Shown here in pieces: positions 45,343-57,521 of a stretch of 64,000 nt of DNA (its first letter is position 1; each line of letters begins with the position of its first letter). A program made the translations under genes and the position numbers. The notes beneath the pieces are model-generated. The model had not been told where the DNA came from, did no database searches, and worked only from the letters and a program-made list of their open reading frames with translations. The DNA lies in assembly GCF_028554725.1 (NCBI RefSeq), contig NC_071667.1, positions 15,607,501-15,671,500 of the forward strand, given 5' to 3'. Origin of the DNA: Zeugodacus cucurbitae (Eukaryota > Arthropoda > Insecta > Diptera > Tephritidae).

Positions 45343-48300
45343 TATAACATAATAATAAGACACCATTCTTAAATCCAAGAAGAAGATAAACCAACTTTTT
45401 CCCCAGCCATTGTATACAAGTATTACGACATAAATATCGAAGTAATTAATATTTAGTGTCTCTAATATACATTTGCGTGTATGTCAATATACTGCATTAT
45501 AAGTGCCGATGTCCTTAGGCGATGACTGATTAAATTTTCGGAAATACTTTAATGTAGGATCAGCGCAACGGATGAGAAGGACGATCCTTTCAGTTGGCAG
45601 CATTCACCAACAATTATGCGTGTTTCAGGTTCTCAGCTAGTTTCTGTATGTGTGTGCGTGTTCAAAAGTCTGCCAAGAATGTGCCACCATTCACCTTTTC
45701 CCACACGAAGCGCCCACAAAATAATCTCGCTTCTACTGGCTAGTTGCTTTGTTTTCGCATTTAAACCCAACCAAAGCAATAAATGGGCGAAGTGCGCCTT
45801 TACTGAAAGCTGCCCGCCATTTATGCCACACCCACTCCCCAACTACTCACAATTGACTTTCACACCACTGCCCTACTTCGCCTTCGTTTCGCTAGTTGTC
45901 AGTATGTATTTCGCTGCGTTCTTTTTCATTTCTTGATTTTAATGGGTCTCAGTATAGCCTCACTTTTATCGAGATTTGCTTTCTGCTTATCTGGACATTA
46001 ATAGTATGCTTTGTTGTATGATAAATGTGCCAGGCAAGGCAGTTATGTGCATTCCAAGACGCAAATATGTACAATATGTACATACATATATGTAGTCAAG
46101 TATATATTTAGCCCTAAATGGTTTGTTGTGTGCAAGTTTCTATAATTCTGCGCGTGTGTACGTTCCAAATGTCTGTTTGTTTTCCCTCTATTTGCCATAT
46201 TGATTGTTTGTGTTGGCATTTCCGCTCTGTGCGCTTGGCATTGTGCCAATGATTTCGCACACTTCATGAGCATTTCGCAAGCAATAAAGCCCAAATGCAG
46301 GCGCCTATGTCAGCTACGATAAAATCTATTCAATACTGCTTTATGGCAGTTTCGGCATGCCCTACCCTACCCAAATGAAATTACCTACTAAAATAAAAGT
46401 TATGTTATTGTAATAGATTTTCGATATATCCTTATACATATTTGGAATTAGGATTTTTTGCCGGCATAGTCACAATTTATTTTTATATACCGTCTAAATT
46501 ATCTTTAGGTTATAAGAGATTATCTTAATCATGGAACGGCGCAAAGATTGTTGTTCATGATTCCTTGTGAAAAATTATATTTGAAACAGCAAATGAACCC
46601 AATTCGCATCCACATCGTAAAGCCAACACGGATGAAAATATTTTCTTAATCTCACAGTCTCCCTTCTTGTTTCAATGAGGGAGAGCCTAACATGTTTCGC
46701 GAGATTTGTTAAGTTATATACTACCTTGTAAGTTCGACTCGTACACTGGATAAGAATATGTTGAAATCATCTGAAATTTTCAAATTCATATTTTCTTCTT
46801 TATAGTATATATTAAAGAACTTCAAAATTCGAAAGATATATTTCCATATATAACATAAAACTATTTTTGGTGCCTACATTTAGGAGCGCATATATCTGAG
46901 TTAAATGGAGATCTGTTTAATTGAGCAAAAAATTAATTTTGCAATAATAGTTCACATGCGTATACTTAGTATTTTAACTTACGATATATTAAAGAATTTA
47001 ATATTAAAGTAAAATGTTTATATACATATATCTGTGCTCCGCTTAATGCTAATATGTTATGCCCATTTGCATAGCTACTTGATTGTAAAAAACCATGACT
47101 AATTAAATTATTTACAAATCAATTAACTGGCAATTTATCGCGACATTTGCATACCATACACACATAAACAAATCATGAAATATGCACGAGAAAAGTAAAT
47201 TTGCACAATCGTGCAAACAAATGCAAACTTTTGTATGTGCAAGCATTACCACTACATAAGCAGACTTATTTGCCAATTTATTTGTATTGAATAAGTAAAT
47301 TCAATTCGCCTTGACTGCGCTGAAATAAGAAAAATCAATTACTTTTCGTGTGCAAGCACATTTAATCCACCTTGTAGCAAATAATTCGACATGGAAGACT
47401 AGCAAATGTTACAGTTTCTCACTGAGAAATAGGTTTAGATTGATAAAAAACAAAAGGAAATTCGTCGATAACAGTCAGTTAGATGTTATCTTGAATATTA
47501 TTAAAAACTTGTTTTTAATAATTAATGATCAACGGCTCGTAAAGGAACAACAGGTGGAATTCGTGCGAAACTGAACACATTATATAATTCCCGCAACTTA
47601 AATTTCCTACAGGGTCTCTACTAAAAAATTGAAACTAATTGCAGAAAGAAGATAATATAGTTCATAGTATACAATAAGGCGAATTTGCACTGTTAAGAGG
47701 AAAGGAATTTTCAATAATACTAGTTTGATCTGTGAGCGCCATAGCCAATTTTTGTTCTTCTTTAATGTGTGTTTAAGTCTTCTTCGAGTTTTTGTTATTG
47801 CGCACCACAGAAACATACCCAGAAGTGTGTGTGCAGACCTCTATGTGGGTTTGAGTAATTATGCAAAACATTAACTGCGTAATTAGTTGCGGATTGTTGA
47901 TGGCAGTGAGTGCATGCTGGCGACGGCTTGAGCGGCGACTCAGCAACGCTGACACTGGCATTGGCAAAATGTCCGTGACCTGGTTTTCACCGAAATACAT
48001 ACATCTACCTACGCAGATATACACGAACATATTAATATGTAAACATCTCGCAATCAATTCGTGAACTTTTCCAGCCGCAACATTGCGCGTTTTGCTTGTG
48101 TTTTGACTTTTGCTTGCGGTTTCAATTTCACTTTGCACTTTCATTTGAGTGTTGCAATTGGCAGCAGCCACCACATTGGCCACATTTTGCATAAACTCTC
48201 ATTTAAATATGCGGCTTAATTAATTGAGTGTACGCGCGCGGCTTCACAGCAGCAGTTAGTTGCTGTTGATATTTAGCTGTTAAATACATTTCACTTCTTT

Positions 48301-49801
48301 TCATTCTCACTCTCACTCTCACTCTCCCATTGCTGTTTTGGTCTGCAGCTGCTTGCTGCTCTTTGCGTTATTAATAATATATTTTTTTCAACCCACTTAC
48401 TTTTTCTTTGAATTAACAATTTTCCGTTTGCCTTCCAGTGTTAAATGCTAGCTGGTTTTCAATGTTGCGCAAGTCTTATTAAGCACAAGTCAAGATATTT
48501 GTGTTGTGCATTCCTTTTAAACGCTTTGTTTTTGCTTGCTTTTTAATTTCCACTTAGCTTTTACGCGCATTGGCTCATTTCCATATTTTACAGCTTTTAA
48601 TTATACACAAAGTCTTTGTGCCGCCCCCACCTCTTACTCGCTCAAAGTAAGTAGCAACTACTCGCTATATATACATGTATATGTATGTATAACAAGTACC
48701 TATATTGTACCGTTATTTGTTGTTGTAATTATTGTGGTAGGGAAGGTTGTGCCGCTAGCAATTACTTATTCGCTTGCTTTCATTTCTCCCTTTGTTATTG
48801 GCTTTATATCATCGTGCCGTGACTATTCGCCCACCCAAAGCATATACATACATACCCACAAATATACAAACACCGATACGCATAAACATAAATTGCATCT
48901 CGCCCACTCTACTCAACGTCCATTGTGGCGTTCGTGCAAGCGAAAAGTATTACAAGTTGATAAAGTCGCTGCTTACACTGAGTAAATTACTTTGGTAAAT
49001 AATTGCCAATGAACTGCGAATCTTATTGTTTTCATTAGGACTTTGTGCGCGTTAGTAAACAATATTTAAATTGTTAATTGTCGTCGATTATGGTGCGAAA
49101 AAGCAATCTGATTTAGTGGCGCATTTCTTACCCGGCGCACACACTTTCACTATTTTATACGTTTTTGTCTTTTTATTATCGGTCTGGGGGTAATAAACAA
49201 GAAATACAATCGCTGATTTAGTCGCTTAATTGGCTCCTTATTTATTTTCTAATTGCCATTAAATGCAGGTTTTTATTACGCGTTAATTTGCCTGTTATTT
49301 AATTAGCGTAGCTTTTATTTAAAAAAGTGAGAAGTGTGGACTTTATTTTCCATAAAAAAATCATTATAAAACCGATCCCTGGAAACAAAAAGAATTTTTG
49401 ACAAAAATAATTCCGGTTGATCGAAATTAATTGTTTATTGATTTTTTCATAATACTTGAGTTTTAATTAATATAAGAGAATTAAATTCCTATAGCATTTG
49501 ATGCTTATATGCACTTAAGCTGAATGATTTTCCTCACATCAATATCAATCGTGTAAGTCGGACTATTCAACTAGCCGTATAAGCGGTAAAACGATCACTT
49601 TATTGGAACAAGCTTAAGATGATGTGCATTGATTCCGACAGAGCGCTATTTGTGGTGTTGTGAGAATTTTTAAGGGCCCTTGGCGAGGAATCGGTTCTTT
49701 CAGCATAGTATTTTATATGTTCGAAAAAAAGATTATGTAATAACAAACAATCGAGCTTTCTAGCATGACTAAATTAAAGTGTCAAAAAATGTCGCATGTA
49801 A
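45343..49801. other. Intergenic DNA, no gene seen
   Basis: Long stretch without recognised genes. Several overlapping frames of 70-150 codons at 45616-46294 and 47773-48998 lie in patches of more balanced composition, rich in TTGCATTTGC and GCAGCAGTT words. They lack domains. These patches may be conserved regulatory sequence, but nothing here shows it. A CACTCT repeat lies at 48303-48326. Confidence 0.45.
48303..48326. repeat. CACTCT hexanucleotide repeat
   Basis: About four tandem units of ATTCTC or ACTCTC type. Confidence 0.85.
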
Positions 49802-51035
49802 TAAACAAGTAAGGAGGTGCTAAATTCGGGTGTAAGCGAATATTTTACACTCTCGAAATTTATTTATTTAATTTTAATCGCATACGACTCAATTTAACCC
49901 ACACATTCGGCATATACATTTATGAAAATAAGTCCATTGAAAGGCGGAATCCCTAATATTAGGTATATGGGAGCTAGGTGAAGTTATGACCCGATTTCAC
50001 CCATTTTTGGCACGGAGACATATTATTAGAAGAAAAATATTCCCTACAAATTTCTTTAAAATATCTGAGAGACTTACCTATATTTTAGGTAAAATTATGA
50101 TTAGAAGCACTGAGATCCTCATGTTCAATAAATGGGGCCTTGGAAACCTATGGTCCGATTTTTAAAAGGTCGATGCCACACAATAAATGCAGCATTTGTT
50201 CTGTTCCGATATCTTCACTAGTGGTTACTTTATATATTGTAAAGTAAATGATTCAGATCGACTTCAAAGTTCTGGTTACCTATATACCGTAGGCATGGTT
50301 GTGAACCGCTTTGGACTATTTTCATAACATATTATTGGGATGTCTAGAGAATGTTATGATCCCAATATCATTGAAATTGGTCGAGTAGTTTCGGAGACCT
50401 TGTTTTTGATCCATAAGTGGGCAAAGCTACGCCCACTTCAAACTTTGTATATATATAATTTGTTTTGAGTGCAGCTCTTCTGTACCATCTTTATCATAAA
50501 ATTTAAAGTTTTTAGTGTTTTTTCCTAGAATTAAAGCATTTTTTGTAGTTTTCAACATAATCTTTGTGTGGGAGGTGGGCGTGGTTATAATCCGATTTCT
50601 TCCATTTTATATTATACTCTCGCAACAAAGTTGCTAAGGGAGTATTATAGTTTTATTCACATAACGGTTGTTTGTGTCACCCAGAAATAAAAGAGTTAGA
50701 TATGGGGTTATATATGTAGGGTGACGTGTGGAGTTGAAATCCGGATATCTGTCCGTCCGTCTGTCCGTGCAAGCGATAACTTGAGGAAAAATTGATATAT
50801 CTTAATGAAATTTGGAACACATATCCTTTCCTGAGAAGTTTGGTATTGAAAATGGACTATTGCCACGCCCAGGTTCGAACTAGGAAGGGGCATATTTCCA
50901 TGTAATTTAAGAAAGAGGCTAAAAGAAACGACTCCTGATGGTTTCGTTGATATAGTTTATGTAGTTTACGAGATATATACAAAAAACTGGGCCACACCCA
51001 CTTTTTCTTTACCAACTTTGTTGCGAGAGTATAAA
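49802..51035 (-). repeat. R-family repeat, copy R8, split by R9
   Basis: Minus-strand copy. Its 3' end at the left reads AACAAGTAAGGAGGTGCTAA, then TTCGGGTGTAAGCGAA (the decayed terminal hairpin), then ACTCTCGAAATTTATTTA. It continues to about 50612 and resumes from about 50905 to the 5' end TTTGTTGCGAGAGTATAAAA near 51035. The gap is filled by a plus-strand copy of the same family. Confidence 0.85.
50613..50904 (+). repeat. R-family repeat, copy R9, nested in R8
   Basis: A plus-strand 5' piece starting TATACTCTCGCAACAAAGTT, with the intact stem-loop, CACATAACGGTTGTTTGTGT, CCGTCCGTCTGTCCGTGC and GACTATTGCCACGCC. It ends in GGAAGGGGCATATTTCC. It interrupts R8 in the opposite direction. Confidence 0.82.
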
Positions 51036-52255
51036 ATATTAAATTATTAGGAAACCATCTACCCTTTAAATATCTATAATTGTATGTATGAGCAACTTAA
51101 TTTACTTTAAATTTAAATACTTTAAGATTCATTTTATTTTTTTTCTACATAAATACGCTATCACATCACGCTATTCACGCTCAGTCAAGTTAGAATTTCG
51201 CAAGCTTCAACTCAAGTAAGTTAATGCAATTCAAATGCCACTTTTATGCCGCAATGAAATAACAGAAGAGTGCTTTTACACATCAAGAATCGTGCGCTAG
51301 CCGTACTTTCAACAAAACACGAGCGCAAATGTATTTTGAAATGAAACCCTCGCACATACACACACACACACCCACAGACATTTCCATTTCCATTGTTTGT
51401 TAGTATTGTTATTGTTGCTGACGCTCCGTTATTCTTATTGCATTTTTATTGTTGTCTTGCTAATGGTTCTGCCTTTGTCTGATATTAAATGAAATGCAGT
51501 TGGCAACGCCAACACCAACGACAACAACGATAGTGACAACGACAGCAACGGCCTTGTCCTTGTTTGTTGCATGTTGCACACACTCCATTGGATTAACTGG
51601 CTCACTACGTACTTACTTATACATGTGCGAGTATGCAAATAGCAGTAAAGAGCTTTCGTATGAATGCATTTGCAAGCGCATGCCATGACCGTCTGATAGT
51701 TGCGCATCTGTGGCATTCATGCAACAGTCATACTCTTATTGCTCGCGCAGGTGTTCCATAAGTTCAGTGTGTGTACGAGGCGAGTTGTGCGCAGGTATAA
51801 GTGATTATGCAATTCACGGTATTACAATTGTTGGTTGTATTTCCACAACACGACACTTACAGTTTTTATCTACTTACGCAATTGTACGTGCACGCGCCAC
51901 AGCTTTGTAGAGAGTGATTATACTCGTATAAACCCATCGCTAAATTGTAATGTTGCGGGGCTGAGGTTGTAGCTTAATAAGAATTTTTATCAAGAATATT
52001 ACCAAAAAATATATCATGTTATTCTTTTTCCTTTTTCCAATTAAGTTTTTCTATTTACCCAATTAAGTTTTTCTTACGGTCTTATTAAAAATATTATTAC
52101 TAGTATTGCTCTCTGATAGCCTTCGTATCCGTCATATTATTTGTCACATTGAATTTCAATTGCTAAGTAACATAGTTTGCAGCTGTGTCTTTAAATGGAC
52201 TACTTAAATCGCTTTTTTATATGTTATGCGTCTATGTATATTAGGACTCCTCTGA
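51036..52255. other. Intergenic DNA, no gene seen
   Basis: An ACACACAC run near 51357 and ACAACGACAAC words near 51515; no supported features. Confidence 0.5.
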
Positions 52256-53500
52256 ATATCGGGAAGTATATAGTCAGGGTCCGAGGAGGTAATCTGGGAA
52301 CGGATGTCCAGAGTATACTGGGATTATGGCGGGAACACTTCTCCGACCTGGTGAATGGCAGTGAAAGTACAACACCAGGAGATGGCGAACGCGATCCCCC
52401 AATCGATGACGATGGAATAGATATTCCACCATGAAGAAATTCGAATTCAAATTAAAAAAAAGCGTCGAAGAACTGTTAAAGTGCATGCATCACCTTCTTT
52501 GTAGAATATGATCGGTAGAAAGCATGCCTGACGATTGGAATCTCAGTGTGCTCTACCCAATCCATAAAAAGGGAGACCCCACAATCTGCGTCAATTACCG
52601 TGGCATCGTGCAGAGTAAAATATAGAAGGTACAATCTTCTATAAGAGTGTACAGCTGCTGTCGTACGCTGATGATATTGATATTATCGGTAGCAACAACC
52701 GCGCCGTTTGTTCTGCGTTTTCCAGACTGGACAAGGAAGCGAAGCGAATGGGTCTGGTGGTGAATGAGGACAAGACGAAATATCTCCTGTCATCAAACAA
52801 ACAGTCAGCGCACTCGCGTCTTGGCTCCCACATCACTGTTGACAGTCATAACATTGAAGTCGTAGATATTTTCGTCTATTTGGCAACCAGCGTTAACAAC
52901 ACCAACAATGTAAACCTCGAAATCCAGCGTAGAATCACTCTTACCAACAGGTGCTATTTTGGACTTAGTAGGCAGTTGAAAAGTAAAGACCTCTCTCGAC
53001 GAACCAAAATCAAACTCTACAAGTCGCTCATTATTCCCGTCCTGATGTATGGCGCTGAAGCGTGGACGATGACAACACCCGATGAGACGACTCTTGGGAT
53101 TTTCGAGAGAAACGTTTTGCGCAAGATTTATGGTTCTATAAACATTTGCAACGGCGAATACCGCAGACGATGATACGATAAATTATAAGATTTATACGAC
53201 GACATTGACATAGTTCAGCGAATAAAAAAACAGCGGCTACGCTGGCTATGTCATGTTGTACGGATGGAAGAAAACACTCCAGGTCTGAAAGTATTCGATG
53301 CAGTACCCGCTGGAGGAAGCCGCGGAAGAGGACGACCTCCACTCCGGTGGAAAGACCAAGTACAAAGTGACCTGGCTTCACTTGGTGTTTCCAGTTGGCG
53401 CCAAAAAGCAAAAAGGAGGAATGAGTGGCGCGCTCTGGTGGATTCGGCTAGAATCGCTTAAAGCGGTTCCTACGCCAAATATATATATATATATATACTC
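52256..53500 (+). mobile_element. RTE-like non-LTR retrotransposon, copy C
   Basis: Plus-strand copy of the same subfamily as B. Its 3' end is CGCTTAAAGCGGTTCCTACG followed by CC and an AT dinucleotide tail (53478-53499). It is 5'-truncated within the linker before the RT. Near 52610 the sequence jumps from NYRGI directly to the block before YADD, a loss of some 450-500 bp relative to copy A, and a shorter loss occurs near 52440-52475. Confidence 0.88.
52277..53461 (+). pseudogene. RTE-like reverse transcriptase, copy C (two deletions)
   Basis: Frames read LREHFS-type linker (ILGLWREHFSDLVNGSESTT), then PDDWNLSVLYPIHKKGDPTI and NYRGI, then after the deletion LMILILSV in shifted frame (YADDIDIIG in the original). 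From 52748 it is open again: LVVNEDKTKYLLSSNKQSAH, IKLYKSLIIPVLMYGAEAWT and, after stops near 53174-53190 (TGATACGATAAATTATAAG), LRWLCHVVRMEENTPGLKVF, GGSRGRGRPPLRWKDQ and ALVDSARIA. Fingers and much of the palm are gone. Cannot code for an enzyme. Confidence 0.88.
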
Positions 53501-55644
53501 CGTAACAATAATAGTAAGCAACCATATTTAAACCTGTGAAATGAAAAAAACATAAATTGTGCATTTTTCCATAAAATTTTCATAAATTATTTCTTTTTCT
53601 TAGTATTGACCAATATATTTTATTTATTACTAAGGGATTCTAGAGATCTAAAATTCCCTATTTTACTTCATTAAAATTTTATAAACATAAAAATTGAGTA
53701 AGATTGTAAAATGCACTCTTTTAAAAACGTTTATTTTTGCATACAGCCCTTAAGTGTAAATGCATTCCGACATTCAAAAGAATGTGTCTGCTGTAGGCGC
53801 ATGTTGTTTTCGAGGCGCGGCCTACAGTTGGCGTGTGTTTTTTTTTCATAGCTGGCAATGATCCGCACTGCAACTGCACTTATTTCACGCTCAGTTGCGT
53901 TGCGTTACGCTACTTTGCGCCCGCGTAGATATTTAAATCGCAGCCTAAGGACAATTGTCATACTACTGCAGTTGTCAGGCATTGTTATTTTTGTTGTGCT
54001 GTTGTTTTCACCATTCTTCTTTGTTAAGGCTGCTGTGTATGGCATGTTTTTTTTCTTCTGCTTCTTCCTGATATTTACCTGTATTCTTTGCACACTCATT
54101 CCAATCAATTTGCATACAGCTCACAAGGGCTTAACTTCCCTATTTGCAAGCCAACCCCATGGCGTATACGTAACAAATAGCTACTCGGCTCGTTAGCATA
54201 TATTTTTATGCCATACTTTTTTTTGTTTTTGTTGTTTTTGCAATATACGCATATGCACGTGTTTATGAAGTGTTGCATATGCGCCTCAGTGCATTTAACA
54301 ACGTTTTGTTCAGCTGCATGTAGTTCTCGCTGCTGTAATTTTAACTACTTGTGTGACAGTTGCCTAAAGCCTCGTTGTTATTTTTTTTTGTAGAGTGTTG
54401 TTACACCTGTAGCGACATATTTACGCTGTATGAGCAGCTTGTGAGTGCATTACTGGCGTAAAAGAAGAAGAAGAAGATTGCTGAGATTGTCGTTAAGTTA
54501 AATATGTTAACTAGATTTTAGCTGCAATACTATTTTTTATAAATCAGAAGACTTTGTATTAGATTAAGTATGCTTCTGAAATCATTTATGTGAGCTTTTT
54601 GTTATAACAGCTGTTTAGGTAGCTGTGACATTACTAGAGTCTTTCAGATAATGCCTAGTGGCAGCGCAAAGCTATGATCTCTTTGGCAGAAGTTGTGACT
54701 CGGAGAAATGTTTCTAAGGAAAAAACCAGTTATATAAAGAGAAAATATTTGTTTCGGAAAGTTGCTATCTGTTTTGAAGTCTTCATTTAAGTAAAGTTTT
54801 GAAACGTATTATTGAAAAATGAATCGAGTTGATATATTTTCCGAAAAATATTTTCTACTGAATGTCTGAGCTTAGGGAAATTATAATTATTTTTTCAAAA
54901 GATTATTAAATGCTTTTAATTATTTATTTAAACAAATTGTTAAAAATGTACAAAGCAGTTATTAATTTTGGTATATTTAAACAATAAAGATATTTTTAAT
55001 CAATATACGATACAAATAAATTCTTTAACAAAATACTCTCTTTCGATTGTTTTAGGTTAACAAAGTGAATAGCGGTTTGAGGGCAAATATTGGAAGATTT
55101 ACACTGCTACAGAAATATATTTTCCAATATTACTAAACTCAAATAAAATTTCGAATGGATGCACTAAGCTCAAAGCTAATACTTCCAACAGGCTGTGAAA
55201 GAGCAGTTGGCTTACTATGAACAAAATGAAATTACAAACAAACGAATGTGGAATGTGTGGCAGAAGTGAAACTAATTCAAATTGCTAGAGAGTGAAATAT
55301 GGAGAAAGTTTAATACTCTACGAAATTGAAAAAAAGAACACATAATTTTACCTTGCCGACAATGAATGCACTAATTAACATAAAAATTAGATCGAAGTTT
55401 GTGGAAAATTGAAGCAACTTAGACATAATTAAACGCGGCAACTTTTGCAATTAACACAAGAAAAGCAATTTACCTAATAAACACTTAGAATACTAAAAAC
55501 TGCCGGCAATTTAAAGTTGTATGAATTTGTAACAAAATGGCGGTTGAAGCAGAAACAACAAGCAGCAAGTGCATGGCATAATTTTACTGCCAACATAAAC
55601 GTAGTACGCCATTAAACGCAAGCCGTTAGGTGCATATATAGCAA
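53501..55644. other. Upstream region of the neuroligin-like exon, no gene seen
   Basis: A T-rich frame of 112 codons (53858-54196) looks hydrophobic only because of its composition. AAG repeats lie at 54463-54477. The last few hundred bases before 55645 may contain promoter or 5' UTR sequence, but I cannot place a start site. Confidence 0.4.
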
Positions 55645-55749
55645 TAACACTCAGACAACCGAGGAGCACAGAGCACGGGCAGCAGCAACGGCAGCATCAC
55701 TAGCTGCAGCAAGCATAATAAATTCAGAGGGGCGCTACATAGTGCCATT
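55645..55749 (+). other. Likely 5' UTR of the neuroligin-like exon
   Basis: The reading frame upstream of ATG 55750 is closed by TAA at 55645-55647, and no in-frame ATG lies between. The stretch is rich in GCAGCAACGGCAGCA, a style common in fly 5' leaders. Whether the transcript starts here or is spliced in from an upstream exon is unknown. Confidence 0.45.
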
Positions 55750-56537
55750 ATGATAATGTTACTACGTTATTTTCACTTGCTGGAAACCAAAACAACCGTA
55801 CTTTACACACTCTTCCTACTGTTGGCATGTGTCGGCGGCGGCGGCGGTAACAGCGGCTCATTTGCCACTGCGGCAACAACAACACATGGCGCGAACAATC
55901 AAAATGGCAGCACACGCAACTACAGTCGCAACGGACGTGATATCACTGCTTATGGCGGCAGCAGCAGCTCTTCGGCGGTTTTTCGTGCGCTTGTCTCCGC
56001 CTCGCTAACGGACAACAACAATCGTCTGCAATCAGCCGCCGCATTAGCGTCCGAAGAGAGTGGTTTGCCAATGTTACTGGTATCCTCGCCGAGAACAACG
56101 GCCTCACTGAGCGCAAATAACATATTTCTGGGTCCATCGCTCTCGTTGACCAGCAGCAGTGCCGCATCTGCTACCTCCGGCGCTGGCTCAATGTTACAAT
56201 CCGCTTCATTGGCGGCCGGTGCTGGCAGTAGCAGTAGTAGTGGTGGTGGTGTCAGTAGTAGTGGGCGTAGCAGTCGTCAAAATTCCGGTGCTGGCATAAC
56301 CAACAACAATGTGAATAGTCATACACATGGCGATCAACTGCCAGCACAGTTATCCTCGCGCATAATACACACACGTAACGGCGCCATATCTGGTGTTATT
56401 GTGCAGCTTGAAGGTCGCCATTTGGATCCGGTGGAAGCGTATCGTGGCATACCGTATGCTTCGCCACCTGTGGGCAATTTACGCTTCATGCCACCGGTTT
56501 CGGCGGCCATGTGGTCGGGCGTTAAGAAGGCAGACAG
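55750..56537 (+). CDS. Neuroligin-like protein, first coding exon (partial gene)
   Basis: The first 262 codons of a neuroligin-type synaptic adhesion protein, a catalytically silent member of the cholinesterase/carboxylesterase fold that binds neurexins at the postsynaptic membrane. Residues 1-35 hold a hydrophobic signal segment (TTVLYTLFLLLACVG). Residues 36-200 are low complexity (G, S, N, A runs) with no fold expected. From about 205 the conserved domain begins: SRIIHTRNGAISGVIVQLEG, HLDPVEAYRGIPYASPPVG, NLRFMPPVSAAMWSGVKKAD. The start is the first in-frame ATG after TAA 55645; a second ATG is two codons later. The exon ends after GCAGACAG at the GTGAGT donor, splitting an arginine codon. 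The rest of the esterase domain, membrane span and tail lie beyond the window. Flies have several neuroligins; Nlg3 or Nlg4 fit best from memory, but I do not assign one. Confidence 0.88.
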
Positions 56538-56543
56538 GTGAGT
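56538..56543 (+). other. Splice donor of the neuroligin-like exon
   Basis: GTGAGT directly follows ...GACAG, matching the AG|GTRAGT consensus. In-frame translation past it gives a stop within a few codons, and the conserved family sequence (KADRF in relatives) would continue from a downstream exon. Confidence 0.85.
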
Positions 56544-57521
56544 GCAAATTAGAGATTTTATTAATACGTGCATTAAGGTTTATGATAAGTTTTCTATTAC
56601 TACGTTTATGCTAACCATGTAGAAATGAAGCATAAATGTAGTATATATTATTAAAAAACAACACCGATATGAGTGGGGAAAATAAATGTATTATTTAAAT
56701 TGGAACTTTAACCATTCTCTTTAGTCAGAAAATTATTGCATATTTTTTGGCGCACAGTCATGGTTCAGGTATATTAAAGCCATTAAACTTTATTTTAGCA
56801 CCTGCGACCTTAAATTGTGTTCAATTTCGCTTTCATATTTCACTACCAAAAGACTGAAAAGATGAACAAATATTTCTGAGTCTCGTCGAAATTTCATGCA
56901 ATTCCCTCACACAAGTTGTACTTCACACATACGCGTAAAAACCAACAAAAAAAAGAAAGTCATTACGTGAAAAATTAAAGTGAATGTCATATATTGAAGA
57001 AACTCATATGCAAGCAAAGCAATCTGTGGCATGTAGCGCACACTATTAAAACGGTATATGAAGAATGTATAAAAAAAATAGAAACGTAAGAAAATTACTT
57101 TTTTGTTTGAAAGGAACACAAACGTCACAGTTTCTTCTCTGTTGTCAGCGCGCGTAATCAAGAATGAATTTTCTGATGCGTAACAATGTCAGAAGCAGTT
57201 TATTAAACGGGTTCAACTTGGTGGTGGCCTTCATACGGAACAATCGTTTAAAAATGTGTCATGATTTTCTCATCACACGTTGGTTGCGTTGAAATTCTTG
57301 GCATTGAAAGAATGTAGCTCATCTTTTGTGCAATAAATCACATGACGAAACGCAGCAGTAAGAAAATAAAGCGTAAATAATAATATACCAATGACGTCAG
57401 TAATATGAAATACAAACGTTCGTGATAGTAATTGTTTTGAATTTGAACTTGGTAGAATTTTAGATTTTTATAAAAAATTGTATAGAAAAAAATTTCTTAA
57501 ATGATCTTAATTGAAATAAAC
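56544..57521 (+). other. Intron sequence of the neuroligin-like gene
   Basis: Inferred first intron. AT-rich, with no coding frames continuing the family. The intron probably extends to the window end, since no further esterase exon is seen. Confidence 0.6.

Noticed and set aside
47773..48192. 139-codon minus frame and overlapping plus frames
   Set aside because: Competing frames on both strands in a compositionally balanced patch, none with a domain.
53858..54196. 112-codon plus frame with several hydrophobic runs
   Set aside because: Hydrophobicity follows from TTCTTCTTT tracts; no conserved features and no in-frame splice partners evident.
55631..55655. TATA box and initiator for the neuroligin-like gene
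   Set aside because: A TATATA and a TCAGAC are present but spaced too closely, and such words are frequent in this DNA; not supportable as a promoter.
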